Positions 1-7,929 of a stretch of DNA of 64,000 bases are shown piece after piece. Position 1 is the first letter of the stretch; every line of letters begins with the position of its first letter. The notes below the pieces were generated by a model. The model was given only the letters and a program-made list of their open reading frames with translations, was not told the DNA's origin and made no database searches. The DNA lies in the NCBI RefSeq assembly GCF_009882915.1, contig NZ_WTUW01000002.1, positions 620,309 through 684,308 on the forward strand. The letters are read 5' to 3'. The position numbers and the translations under genes are program-made. This stretch comes from Sneathiella litorea. Its GTDB lineage: Bacteria; Pseudomonadota; Alphaproteobacteria; Sneathiellales; Sneathiellaceae.

Positions 1-251
1 CCATCGTGACACAGATCCTTCCCAATGGTAACATGGTCATCGTTGGCCGTCAGGAAGTGCGTGTGAACTTTGAAAGCCGCGATCTCTCGGTCACCGGCGT
101 TGTCCGGCCGGAGGATATCACCTCCTCCAATACGATTGAATCGGCAAAAATTGCCGAAGCCCGCATCGCCTATGGCGGCCGTGGCCACCTGACAGACGTC
201 CAGCAGGGACGCTATGGTCAGCAGCTCTTCGATATCATCTTCCCCTTCTAA
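1..251 (+). CDS. flgH: Flagellar L-ring protein FlgH, C-terminal part (gene begins before the window)
   Basis: This is the last 83 or so codons of FlgH, the outer-membrane lipoprotein that forms the L-ring bushing around the flagellar rod. The open frame runs in from the left edge, so signal peptide and lipobox are not visible. The end is typical of the family: [10 protein letters not shown], the segment [19 protein letters not shown], then [10 protein letters not shown] and the terminal DIIFPF. The P-ring gene flgI lies 1.3 kb downstream on the same strand, with dksA and fliX placed between them on the other strand. A good intrinsic terminator follows the stop. Identity is secure; only the 5' part is missing. 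Confidence 0.93.
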   Translation, partial: IVTQILPNGNMVIVGRQEVRVNFESRDLSVTGVVRPEDITSSNTIESAKIAEARIAYGGRGHLTDVQQGRYGQQLFDIIFPF

Positions 252-267
252 GGGTCGACCTGACACA

Positions 268-304
268 AAAAAAAAGCCGGTTCCAAATGGACCGGCTTTT
301 TTAT
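268..304. terminator. Bidirectional intrinsic terminator between flgH and dksA
   Basis: A hairpin (GCCGGTTCC, loop AAAT, GGACCGGC; one unpaired base in the left arm) is preceded by a run of nine A and followed by a run of T. It can therefore act on flgH (plus strand) and on dksA (minus strand, stop at 328). Confidence 0.8.
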
Positions 305-327
305 TGTCTCAGAAGTCCTGAGATTAT

Positions 328-744
328 TTAGTCGTCGCGGTAGATTTTTTCGCGGCGTTCATGACGTTCCTGCGCTTCCAGGCTTAAGGTCGCAACAGGC
401 CGAGCTTCCAATCGTTTGAGGGAGATCGGTTCACCCGTCTCCACGCAATATCCGTATTGTCCTTCGTCAATCCGGCGTAGAGCGGCGTCAATCTTGCCGA
501 TCAATTTGCGTTGACGATCCCGCGTTCGTAGTTCCAGCGTCCTTTCAGACTCGGTCGATGCGCGATCTGCAATATCCGGCTCTTTCACCGTTTCTTCCTG
601 CAAGCTCAGAATTGTCTGGCTGGCATCCGCCAGGATTTCATTCCGCCACTTCATCAATTTTGCACGAAAGTATTCTTGCTGTCGGGTATTCATAAATGGC
701 TCGTCCTCGGATGGACGATAGTCTTCAGGAATTTGAACGTTCAT
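328..744 (-). CDS. dksA: DksA/TraR-family RNA polymerase-binding protein with degenerate zinc finger
   Basis: About 138 residues of DksA, which enters the RNA polymerase secondary channel and acts with ppGpp on promoters. The start at 744 is chosen because GGAG lies about 9 bases before it; a longer frame to 789 has no such support. The acidic coiled-coil tip is kept as DIADRAS (DPADRAS in Escherichia coli). The C-terminal finger keeps only one cysteine (YGYCVETGEPI); the later positions read SLKRLEARP rather than a second CxxC pair. Loss of the zinc cysteines is common in alphaproteobacterial DksA. It sits between flgH and fliX, a flagellar placement that suggests coupling of motility to nutrient state (inference). 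Confidence 0.9.
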   Translation of the reverse strand: MNVQIPEDYRPSEDEPFMNTRQQEYFRAKLMKWRNEILADASQTILSLQEETVKEPDIADRASTESERTLELRTRDRQRKLIGKIDAALRRIDEGQYGYCVETGEPISLKRLEARPVATLSLEAQERHERREKIYRDD

Positions 745-929
745 TAAGCGACTCCAGTTCCCATATCTTAAATGCCTTAACACGGACATCCAGAAAAATA
801 ACGGAATAAATATAAGATCGTGGCTTTATTAGCAACATCCTATTCCATTAAAACACGATATTTATGAAGCCCTGATGATAATCAAGGGATTTCAGGAGGA
901 AAATACACAGAACCGGGGGACGAAAAGTA

Positions 930-1349
930 TCAATAACCGAATTTGGCGAGTTCAACAGCTGCCCTTACCTCGATATCCTTGATAACTTGTTGAAGGGCCG
1001 GATCGGCATCTGCAACATTATAACCGGACAATGTCGCCTGTAATTGCTTAAGCTTATCCGCCGTTAAAGAACCTGTCAGCAGGCCATCGCGAATAGATTC
1101 CAGTTTTTCAAGAAGGTCATGACCCTTCGCCAGCGCCTTCTTGTTGCCCTTCGGCAAGTTATCGTCAACTCCCTGCAAGGCAACAAGCGCATCAATCGAG
1201 CTAATGGGAGAGGACGATGAAACGCCGCCGGCGACAGACGCTTCAACCGGATCGCTCTCAACAGAGAACTTCGCCCCGGATTTCTGCGATGCCTTGCCGC
1301 CCTTGCTCCCGGATGCTGCGCTTGTCCGGCCTGGTCCGCCTACTTTCAT
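930..1349 (-). CDS. fliX: Flagellar assembly regulator FliX
   Basis: A 139-residue protein starting MKVGGPGRTS and ending EVRAAVELAKFGY, both hallmarks of FliX. In Caulobacter FliX couples completion of early flagellar structures to the sigma-54 activator FlbD. Residues 1-50 are Gly/Ser/Lys-rich and probably disordered; residues 50-139 are predicted helical. It is divergent from flgI, the same arrangement described in Caulobacter, and a sigma-54 promoter lies in the shared intergenic region. No flbD is visible in this window. A short frame inside it on the same strand is a shadow. Confidence 0.92.
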   Translation of the reverse strand: MKVGGPGRTSAASGSKGGKASQKSGAKFSVESDPVEASVAGGVSSSSPISSIDALVALQGVDDNLPKGNKKALAKGHDLLEKLESIRDGLLTGSLTADKLKQLQATLSGYNVADADPALQQVIKDIEVRAAVELAKFGY

Positions 1350-1514
1350 ATTAGAAACGTTACCCCGTCACATTTGAAGGACAATTGCCGTCCTTTTCTA
1401 TTCTCATGGGACATTCTTTCCCGGTCAAGGGGAAGATATTGCCCGCCTTGATCATAATCTCTTATTAATATAAATTTTTTACATATAAATCAATAAGTTA
1501 AATCACAAAAAAAC

Positions 1515-1530
1515 TGGCACGCTTTTCGCT
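1515..1530 (+). promoter_or_regulatory. Sigma-54 (RpoN) promoter of flgI
   Basis: TGGCACGCTTTTCGCT has the -24 TGGCAC and a -12 element TCGCT (consensus TTGCW, one mismatch), with exactly 12 bases from the first G of GG to the G of GC. Transcription would start near 1541, just before the flgI reading frame. This fits the sigma-54 control of middle and late flagellar genes in Caulobacter-type hierarchies. Confidence 0.75.
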
Positions 1531-1582
1531 TCTATTTTATCGAAATTAGAAAATTTTGAATATCGAAGAACGGATTTTATTG

Positions 1583-2743
1583 ATGGTCTTGAAGTTAGTC
1601 CAACAAATCGTAGCGCAGTCTAAGGCGAAATCTCGGCATCTAACGGCAATTTTCGTCGCACTTAGCTGCTTTCTCTGGTCGTTTGATGCAGCCAATGCCG
1701 CCTCACGCGTGAAGGATATCGCGGAATTTGAAGGCATTCGTGACAATATTCTGGTTGGCTACGGTCTTGTTGTCGGATTGAACGGCACAGGCGACTCGCT
1801 TTCTAATTCTCCGTTCACAGAACAAAGCCTGGTGGCCATGCTGGAACGTCTCGGCGTAAACACCAGCGGTGAGACACTGAAAACCAAGAACGTCGCGGCA
1901 GTGGTCGTTACGGCCACCCTGCCCCCGTTCCAACGTCAGGGAACAACAGTTGATATCGTCGTAAGCTCGCTTGGCGATGCCACAAACCTGATGGGCGGAA
2001 CACTGGTGGTTACCCCCTTGATGGCGGCGGACGGCGAAGTTTATGCAGTGGCACAAGGCACCCTGACAGTTGCCGGTTTTTCTGCTGGCGGTGCCGCGGA
2101 GAGCATTACCCGCGGCGTTCCAACCACAGCCCGAATTGTAAATGGCGCAATTGTCGAGCGCGAACTCGGTTTTGATCTCGCCTCGCTTACGAGCTTGCGC
2201 ATTTCCCTTCGCAACCCGGATCTGACAACCTCCCGCCGGATTGCCGGCGCCATCAATACCTATATTGGCAAACCGATTGCTGAACCAACGGACCCTTCCA
2301 CCGTCGTTCTTAACCTGGCGGGCAGCGAGCGGGAGAACATGGTTGATCTGCTGGCGGATATTGAGCAGCTACAGGTTAAACCCGACCAGGTCGCACGTGT
2401 TGTAATTGACGAACAGTCCGGCATCATTGTGATTGGCAGTGAGGTCAAGGTGGATACGGTCGCGATTGCCCAGGGCAACCTTACGGTGCGCATTACCGAA
2501 ACACCCCAGGTTTCCCAACCGGCCCCCTTCTCGGAAACCGGTGAGACCGTAGTTGTGCCACGCACCGAAGTCGAAGTAGATGACGACAACGAGAAAAAGC
2601 TGACTATCCTTAAAGAAGGCGTACGTCTTCAGGATCTTGTTGACGGGCTTAATGCGCTCGGCATTGGCCCAAGGGACATGATCTCCATTCTCCAGGCAAT
2701 CAAGGCCGCAGGCGCCCTACAGGCAGATATAGAGTTGATGTAA
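1583..2743 (+). CDS. flgI: Flagellar P-ring protein FlgI
   Basis: FlgI forms the periplasmic P-ring around the distal rod. The start is uncertain: ATG at 1583 is preferred, but the frame is open back to a TTG at 1556, and neither has a clear ribosome site. A Sec signal peptide follows the start (basic KSRH, hydrophobic LTAIFVALSCFLWSF, cleavage after AANA). The mature protein begins ASRVKDIAEFEGIRDN and contains LVGYGLVVGLNGTGDS, which is diagnostic of FlgI, and ends LQAIKAAGALQADIELM. About 386 residues, normal for the family. The stop overlaps the start of the rod-binding gene by one base (TAATG), so the genes are translationally coupled. Confidence 0.95.
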   Translation: MVLKLVQQIVAQSKAKSRHLTAIFVALSCFLWSFDAANAASRVKDIAEFEGIRDNILVGYGLVVGLNGTGDSLSNSPFTEQSLVAMLERLGVNTSGETLKTKNVAAVVVTATLPPFQRQGTTVDIVVSSLGDATNLMGGTLVVTPLMAADGEVYAVAQGTLTVAGFSAGGAAESITRGVPTTARIVNGAIVERELGFDLASLTSLRISLRNPDLTTSRRIAGAINTYIGKPIAEPTDPSTVVLNLAGSERENMVDLLADIEQLQVKPDQVARVVIDEQSGIIVIGSEVKVDTVAIAQGNLTVRITETPQVSQPAPFSETGETVVVPRTEVEVDDDNEKKLTILKEGVRLQDLVDGLNALGIGPRDMISILQAIKAAGALQADIELM

Positions 2744-3051
2744 TGACTAATATTCAGGCAACTTCCACCAATTTTATCACCGATCCCGGCGGGACCGATA
2801 AAAACGGCCGCACCCGGAGTGAAGAGCAGATCCGGCAAACCGCCGTTGAGTTCGAGGCCTTCTTCCTCAGTCAGGTCCTGAATTCTATGTCTGCCGGCCT
2901 GGAAGCCGACAAGACATTCGGTGGTGGCGAGTCCGAGAAAATGTTTCGGTCCATGCTCAATGATGAACATGCCAAGTCTATGAGCCGTAATAACAGTGTT
3001 GGTATTGCCGATGCGGTTTATCGAGAAATGTTGGCGCTACAGGAGGTATAG
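2743..3051 (+). CDS. flgJ: FlgJ-type rod-binding (rod cap) protein, single domain
   Basis: A 102-residue protein corresponding to the N-terminal rod-binding domain of FlgJ: VEFEAFFLSQVLNSM, then FGGGESEKMFRSML and GIADAVYREML. The muramidase domain of enterobacterial FlgJ is absent, as is usual in alphaproteobacteria, where a separate hydrolase opens the peptidoglycan. It would cap the growing rod in the periplasm. The start overlaps the flgI stop, and a strong ribosome site for the next gene (AGGAGGTA) is embedded in its last codons. Confidence 0.85.
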   Translation: MTNIQATSTNFITDPGGTDKNGRTRSEEQIRQTAVEFEAFFLSQVLNSMSAGLEADKTFGGGESEKMFRSMLNDEHAKSMSRNNSVGIADAVYREMLALQEV

Positions 3052-3055
3052 TAAA

Positions 3056-3529
3056 ATGACCGCTGAAACCCAGAATAATGGCCCTGTCCTGATGAAGCCA
3101 GACGCCCTCGCCCGCCTTATTGCGCGGTTAAGCGATATCCTAGAGCAGGAAAACAAACTGCTTCATGAAAATAATCCGGAAGGGTTCAAGGCAACCCTGA
3201 ATGAAAAAACCCGCCTGATTGCAACCTATAATCAACAAATGACTCTGGTGAAAAAGAACCCGGACTCCTTCAAGGCGTTTCCAAAATCCGAGATTGATCA
3301 CCTTAAAAAAACAAGTGAGGATTTCTACACCGTTCTTGACCGCCATTTCCGGAAACTGTCAACGGCAAGAACCGTGACGGAAGGCCTGGTCAAATCAGTT
3401 GCAGATGAGGTGGCAAAGAAAAAAGCCCCGCCGCGTGGTTATACGGCAAGAGCCGCCGTCGCTGATCCTCTTTCAAACAGGAACGCGCGGGCGGTCAATG
3501 GCGCAATTGCCATCAATCAGGTAATTTAA
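3056..3529 (+). CDS. FlgN-like flagellar chaperone, putative
   Basis: A 157-residue soluble, mostly helical protein: LARLIARLSDILEQENKLL, then the NEKTRLIATYNQQM segment that recalls FlgN (export chaperone for hook-associated proteins). The start at 3056 has AGGAGGTA at an ideal distance, so the longer frame to 2996 is rejected. It is the fourth gene of the flgI-flgJ unit, 4 bases after the previous stop. The assignment rests on helical pattern, size and position, so the exact family is open; a FlbY-type protein of the Caulobacter flagellar set is an alternative. The C-terminus (KKKAPPRGYTARAA) is basic and probably disordered. Confidence 0.6.
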   Translation: MTAETQNNGPVLMKPDALARLIARLSDILEQENKLLHENNPEGFKATLNEKTRLIATYNQQMTLVKKNPDSFKAFPKSEIDHLKKTSEDFYTVLDRHFRKLSTARTVTEGLVKSVADEVAKKKAPPRGYTARAAVADPLSNRNARAVNGAIAINQVI

Positions 3530-3547
3530 GGAAACAAACAGACGATG

Positions 3548-3913
3548 TCAGACTTCGCTATTGACAGCCAGCCCTTGCAATTCGCGATAATAAGCGACAC
3601 GTCGAAGAACATAATCGCCTGGAAACTGCTTCAGGACTTCGTCTGTCTGCTGGTCGATAAGACGGTAGACATATCGACCGCTTTCTTCATCTTGGTCGAT
3701 GGAAAAGCGACCGGATGGAAATCTTGAATCAGTAAAAAGGGCGCCAATGGTTTCTTCGGCACGTTTTACAGGGTCTTCAATAGCTGCACTCATGCCCGGC
3801 GACACCGGAAGTTTACCTTCCAAATTGTTAGCCGAATTTCCACGATCTACAGAGCTGCTGACGTGCAGCGTAGATGGCATCGCAACTTGTTTTCCGAATG
3901 GGGTTACGTCCAT
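3548..3913 (-). CDS. flaG: FlaG-family flagellar protein
   Basis: A 121-residue protein with the FlaG C-terminal fold: GRFSIDQDEESGRYVYRLID followed by DEVLKQFPGDYVLRRVAYY (family pattern: a beta hairpin, then Val-Ile/Leu-x-Gln-Ile/Phe-Pro). FlaG proteins influence filament length or number. The N-terminal 45 residues are low-complexity. It is convergent with the FlgN-like gene (18 bases between stops). The start at 3913 follows GGAGAGGAG on the minus strand. A CtrA-type box lies 86 bases upstream, which fits a motility gene in this class. Confidence 0.75.
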   Translation of the reverse strand: MDVTPFGKQVAMPSTLHVSSSVDRGNSANNLEGKLPVSPGMSAAIEDPVKRAEETIGALFTDSRFPSGRFSIDQDEESGRYVYRLIDQQTDEVLKQFPGDYVLRRVAYYRELQGLAVNSEV

Positions 3914-3998
3914 TACGCAACTCCTCTCCTATATCTCATTAGTGAATCAAAATATTCATTTGCGGCACTCCGCAGAGATAAAAGGTAACTGAAGAGTC

Positions 3999-4013
3999 TT
4001 AACAAACAATTAA
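3999..4013. promoter_or_regulatory. CtrA-type box upstream of flaG
   Basis: TTAACAAACAATTAA is a perfect TTAA-N7-TTAA, the full CtrA recognition motif. It lies 86 bases before the flaG start (minus strand). About 0.4 such motif is expected by chance in the whole window; four occur, all in intergenic DNA. Confidence 0.5.
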
Positions 4014-4101
4014 TACGGTCAAGCAAATCCATTGCAGGTAGCTAAAACCGGCAACAACAAACACATTTCATAGCTAAATAGAAAGGAAGTAGGTGGATTG
4101 C

Positions 4102-4554
4102 CTATTGCGCGCCGTACTGGATATAGTCGGTCCAGATGCGCTCAATCTGACGCAAATGCTTGCGGGTCTCGGCAACGTCGGGCGCCGGGTTCGACCGAGC
4201 AAGAAGGTCTGATTGTTTCTGTTCCATTTCAGCAAGCTTTTCAACCATATCAAGCCCCTTTTCGGAGAGTTTGATCATGGTTGCGCGACGGTCACGCTCT
4301 GATTTTTCCTGCAGAAGATAGCCCATCTCGACCAGCTTCTTCAGGTTATAAGACGCATTAGACCCTTGATAGTACCCGCGGGACATAAGCTCGCGGACAT
4401 TTATTTCTTCATTCCCGATATTGGCCAGCAACAAGGCCTGAACGGCATTGATATCCGTAATCTCCATCAGGGCAAGTTCGGTCCGCAATACGTCCAGAAA
4501 ACGACGATGGAGCCGCTCAATCAACCTGGTTAGCTCATGATAATCTTCAGTCAC
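4102..4554 (-). CDS. MarR-family regulator, LdtR-like
   Basis: A 150-residue winged-helix protein. The recognition region reads LMSRGYYQGSNASYNLKKLV, the wing EKSERDRRATMIKLSEKG. The SRGYY-x-GSN-x-SYNLKKL pattern matches the LdtR branch of MarR proteins found widely in alphaproteobacteria; LdtR of Liberibacter controls an L,D-transpeptidase gene. No transpeptidase is adjacent here. A near-palindrome with AACCGGTT (about 4571-4578) lies 17 bases before the start and could be an autoregulatory operator (inference). A possible 20-codon reading frame with a strong ribosome site lies upstream on the same strand. Confidence 0.78.
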   Translation of the reverse strand: MTEDYHELTRLIERLHRRFLDVLRTELALMEITDINAVQALLLANIGNEEINVRELMSRGYYQGSNASYNLKKLVEMGYLLQEKSERDRRATMIKLSEKGLDMVEKLAEMEQKQSDLLARSNPAPDVAETRKHLRQIERIWTDYIQYGAQ

Positions 4555-4630
4555 AATATTTCCTTAGTACAACCGGTTACATGCGTTTTATGAAAAATCA
4601 AACTCATGGAAATCAGGGCTTATTTTGCCC

Positions 4631-4693
4631 TCACAATCTTAACGAATTGTAAAACACCAAAAATTCTTCGAGAACATTAAATAATATCGGCAT
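4631..4693 (-). CDS. Candidate 20-residue small protein or leader peptide
   Basis: An ATG at 4693 is preceded by GGAGGA at a spacing of 4 bases, the strongest ribosome site in this intergenic region. The frame encodes MPILFNVLEEFLVFYNSLRL and stops at 4631. It reads toward the MarR gene, 77 bases before that start. The product is hydrophobic with acidic EE in the middle. It may be a small membrane-associated protein, a leader peptide, or chance. No known family was recognised. Confidence 0.3.
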   Translation of the reverse strand: MPILFNVLEEFLVFYNSLRL

Positions 4694-4836
4694 AAATCCT
4701 CCGAAAAACTTCACTTTTTCGCAGTTTCTTTAATTTCACCGCTTTCCTCATCGCCATGCTGAGGTAGAATAATACATTAATTCACGGCGAAATTATGGAG
4801 TCTTTGCCTACTTTAATCTCGCAATGAGCCCGATGA

Positions 4837-4851
4837 TTAACGGGAATTTAA
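4837..4851. promoter_or_regulatory. CtrA-type box upstream of the first DUF2336 gene
   Basis: TTAACGGGAATTTAA is a perfect TTAA-N7-TTAA, 152 bases before the start at 5004. It closely resembles the box before the second DUF2336 gene (TTAACGGTATTTTAA), differing at two spacer positions. Confidence 0.55.
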
Positions 4852-5003
4852 TGTCGCTGTATCATGTTGAGGCGTTAAAATTGACTTGCGCGGGCAAAGG
4901 ATATTGTCTTAACGGAGCCTTTCAGGGATGTCTGAATTTCCCGTTTAGGAAGAAGTTGGCTGTCAGATAAGCTGGGTATGGATAGGATTAAAACGGAATT
5001 GAC

Positions 5004-6155
5004 ATGACAGAAGGTCACGATGAGGAACTCGCGAGGCTGGTTGCGCTGTCGAAAGACAGCAGCAAACGCGGGCGCCGTCAACTATTCAACAATCTAAGCG
5101 ACTTGTTTATGAAGGACGAAGAACGTCTGAGCGAGCAGGAGCACGCCCTTATCGTCAGTATCCTGACCAAGCTTCTTTCAGAAATTGAGACAACAATACG
5201 GCAGAATTTGGCAGAAGAGCTGGCGGGTCTTGAAAATGTTCCCCATGGATTGGTTACACTGCTTGCCAATGACGACATTGAGGTCGCGCGCCCTATTCTG
5301 TTCAAGAGCCATCTTCTGGTAGAACCCGACCTGATCGAAATTATTCAGAACCGCGGTAAGGAGCACATGCTTGCCATTGCCGAGCGGGATGACCTGAATA
5401 CGACCTTGAGTGATATGTTGATAAGCCTTGGCGACGAAGATGTAATTTCGCATCTTATCGAAAATGGTGACGCCAAGATCTCCCGCAAAAGCATGGAATA
5501 TCTTGTTGAGGAATCTCGGCGCATCGATCGCTTTCAGGAGCCCCTGATCGCCCGCCATGATATTCCCGTTGACCTTGCCCATAAAATGTTCTGGTGGGTA
5601 TCGGCCGCGCTGCGCCGTCATATTCTGGAAAATTTCGAGATAGACGAGCTGGAGCTCAACGAGAGGATCGTCGCTGCTGCGAAATCCGAGTATCGCTATG
5701 ATGTCGCAGAGAAAAATTCCAGCGCAGATACATTAATCTCCGAATTATCCAAGCGGAAGGAACTTAACGAGAAATTCCTGGTGAAGGCTTTACGCAGTCG
5801 TCAAATCCGATTGTTCATGATTGGCCTGGCTGAGCTTTCGTCTCTGGACTACCTGAAAATCAGCCGTTTTATCTATGATACCAACGCGGAGGCCCTGATT
5901 GTCGTCCTCAAGGCATTGGAGTTCAGTCGCAGTTCATTTTCCACAATTTACCTTCTGACACGCAATATCTCGCATAATAAAAAAGTAAAAAAGACAACAC
6001 AGCCAGAAGAAGTAGAGATTATTATGAAATTTTATGATAAACTTTCTGTATCTAATGCTAAAATGACGTTACGCTTCTGGCAGTTGGAGCGTGACTATAC
6101 GGAAATGGTTGAAAAACTCGACGCAGACCTTCAAGGCGACAGGGTTTATTTATGA
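5004..6155 (+). CDS. DUF2336 protein, first copy
   Basis: A 383-residue, all-helical soluble protein of the DUF2336 family, found mainly in alphaproteobacteria and of unknown function. Visible family features are IRQNLAEELAGLENVPHGL, then LANDDIEVARPIL, KISRKSMEYLVE and MFWWVSAALRRHILENFEID; the helices look like HEAT-type repeats. There is no signal peptide or membrane segment. The start has GGA at a suitable distance. It is a paralogue of the gene at 7930 and precedes a soluble histidine kinase, 59 bases away. Some DUF2336 proteins have been linked to two-component signalling; a role as phosphotransfer partner or kinase regulator is inference from position. Confidence 0.85.
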   Translation: MTEGHDEELARLVALSKDSSKRGRRQLFNNLSDLFMKDEERLSEQEHALIVSILTKLLSEIETTIRQNLAEELAGLENVPHGLVTLLANDDIEVARPILFKSHLLVEPDLIEIIQNRGKEHMLAIAERDDLNTTLSDMLISLGDEDVISHLIENGDAKISRKSMEYLVEESRRIDRFQEPLIARHDIPVDLAHKMFWWVSAALRRHILENFEIDELELNERIVAAAKSEYRYDVAEKNSSADTLISELSKRKELNEKFLVKALRSRQIRLFMIGLAELSSLDYLKISRFIYDTNAEALIVVLKALEFSRSSFSTIYLLTRNISHNKKVKKTTQPEEVEIIMKFYDKLSVSNAKMTLRFWQLERDYTEMVEKLDADLQGDRVYL

Positions 6156-6187
6156 TTTCCGCAAGTAGCGTGAATTAGTACCAGGGA

Positions 6188-6205
6188 ACATGTAAAATTA
6201 CATGT
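6188..6205. promoter_or_regulatory. 18-bp palindrome in the kinase leader
   Basis: ACATGTAAAATTACATGT has two perfect 8-base arms around AA. It lies 10 bases before the histidine kinase start, where a bound protein would block transcription or a hairpin could cover the ribosome site. No known operator was recognised. Confidence 0.5.
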
Positions 6206-6214
6206 AAAGAGTAA

Positions 6215-7831
6215 ATGACAGAACGGGGGCAAGGAAGCGTCGTGTCGCTTCATACTGATGTTAAAAGCACCAGCGGTTCTGAAATTCCGTCAATGCAGGG
6301 CATTGTCAGCCGGGAATTTTTTGACGCTGTGTTTGAGCAGGCTCCCCCGATGTACATGGCCCGGCCAGATGGAACCGTCATTTATGCCAACAGCGGATAT
6401 CGGGAACATTTTCGCCCTGGTGCGGCGCAACGCGTTGATGATCAGATTCTCCCCACGCTGCCACAGGATCACCTTGACATTGTCACCCGCATTGCGGAAA
6501 CCAAAGAGACGGAAACCAGACAACTTTCTCTAAATGCCGGCCAGACCACCGAATTTTTTCTCTCCCGCCATTTTCCAATTTTTGATGATGAAAACCAGTT
6601 AATCGCCATCTGCGGAAGTTTTATCAACTCCACCCGGCAGGTAAACGCGGAAATCAAGCTGAGAGACGAAAAACGCCGTTTTCTGGATATCACGCGCGCA
6701 GCATCCGACTGGATTTGGGAAACAGACGCAGACGGAAAACTAACCTTTGTCTCCGACCGTGTCGTTCAGGCTGTCGGCCTCCCCCCTATGTTGCTTAAGA
6801 GCAAACGGCTAGCCGATCTGGGCGTATTCAAACCTGAGGCGGATGGTGGCAACAAGGCGGAAGCCGCCATGGAACAGCATGTCCCCTTCCGGTCCGTCCC
6901 GCTTGAAATTCAGGATACCAGTGGAGATTACAAGATTTTCAATATGTCCGGCGTTCCCGTTTTTAACGATAAGGGTCGCTACGTAGGATATCGCGGGACA
7001 AGTGATGATATCACTGCCCGACTTCTGGCAGAGGACGAGGCTATGTCCTCGAAGGCCGAGTTGGAGCGGGCAATCAACGAAATCACACAAAAGAACATGC
7101 AGCTTGAGATGACAGCAAAGAAAGCGCTGGAATCTGCAAAAGCCAAGGATACCTTCCTCGCCAACATGAGCCATGAATTGCGGACACCGCTGAATGCCAT
7201 TATTGGATTTGCAGAGGTCATCGGGCTGGAAACATTCGGCCCCATAAGTGATAAATACCGCGAATATGTTGGCGATATATTGAATTCGGGCAAGCATCTT
7301 CTGAGCCTAATTGAGGATATTCTCGATATCGCGCGCATTGAAAGCGATAAGATTCCGATCGAGATTGTCCCAACCTCGCTCGCCGGTATGGTTGCGGATT
7401 CTTATGTTCTTATTCAGAACCATGCCCGAGAGAAAAGACTTGAAATAATCGGCACCCGGATCACGGAAAATATTGATCTCGCTGTCGATCCAACCAGGTG
7501 CCTGCAAATACTAGTCAACATACTCGGCAACGCCGTTAAGTTTACGCCGCGCAACGGTACTATCGGGATAGAGTATGAAATTATCGATGAAACCTTTGTC
7601 GATATCACGATCTGGGATACCGGCCCCGGTATCGCCGAAGAAGATCAGGAAAAAATCTTTGAGGCCTTTAAACAGGCTCATGAAGGGGTATATAGCCGCG
7701 GCACCGACGGTGTCGGCCTTGGGTTGACGCTGTCACTCAAACTGGCGCGTCTAATGGGTGGAAACATCACGGTAAAGAGCAGTCTGTCAGATGGGAGCCG
7801 GTTCAAAATCCGCCTGCCCCTCGCCCATTGA
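6215..7831 (+). CDS. Soluble PAS-PAS sensor histidine kinase
   Basis: A 538-residue cytoplasmic kinase with no membrane segment. PAS 1 spans about residues 32-140 and PAS 2 about 155-272, then a coiled coil (275-312), a HisKA dimerisation domain with FLANMSHELRTPLNAIIGF (phospho-acceptor His320), and an HATPase domain with N box at Asn439, DTGPG at 468-472 and GVGLGL at 499-504. There is no receiver domain. The HisKA helix resembles the PleC/DivJ group of alphaproteobacterial cell-cycle kinases (inference). It lies between two DUF2336 genes with no response regulator gene adjacent, so its partner is elsewhere or works through the DUF2336 proteins. Confidence 0.92.
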   Translation: MTERGQGSVVSLHTDVKSTSGSEIPSMQGIVSREFFDAVFEQAPPMYMARPDGTVIYANSGYREHFRPGAAQRVDDQILPTLPQDHLDIVTRIAETKETETRQLSLNAGQTTEFFLSRHFPIFDDENQLIAICGSFINSTRQVNAEIKLRDEKRRFLDITRAASDWIWETDADGKLTFVSDRVVQAVGLPPMLLKSKRLADLGVFKPEADGGNKAEAAMEQHVPFRSVPLEIQDTSGDYKIFNMSGVPVFNDKGRYVGYRGTSDDITARLLAEDEAMSSKAELERAINEITQKNMQLEMTAKKALESAKAKDTFLANMSHELRTPLNAIIGFAEVIGLETFGPISDKYREYVGDILNSGKHLLSLIEDILDIARIESDKIPIEIVPTSLAGMVADSYVLIQNHAREKRLEIIGTRITENIDLAVDPTRCLQILVNILGNAVKFTPRNGTIGIEYEIIDETFVDITIWDTGPGIAEEDQEKIFEAFKQAHEGVYSRGTDGVGLGLTLSLKLARLMGGNITVKSSLSDGSRFKIRLPLAH

Positions 7832-7876
7832 GGCCTGTCGGCTAACCTCCAGTTTCTAAAGAGGCTAAATCACAAG

Positions 7877-7891
7877 TTAACGGTATTTTAA
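7877..7891. promoter_or_regulatory. CtrA-type box upstream of the second DUF2336 gene
   Basis: TTAACGGTATTTTAA is a perfect TTAA-N7-TTAA, 38 bases before the start at 7930. It shares 13 of 15 bases with the box before the first DUF2336 gene. This suggests the second gene has its own promoter rather than relying on read-through from the kinase. Confidence 0.55.
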
Positions 7892-7929
7892 TAGTAATTG
7901 TCTAAGGTAAGCCTGAAAAGTCTCAACCG

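Larger units (their letters stand above)
4555..5003. other. 449-base AT-rich divergent intergenic region
   Basis: Between the MarR gene (minus) and the first DUF2336 gene (plus). It holds a candidate 20-codon minus-strand frame (4631-4693), a CtrA-type box (4837-4851) and a possible housekeeping promoter (TTGACT 4881-4886, TATTGT 4902-4907, short 15-base spacer). No RNA gene was recognised. Confidence 0.6.
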
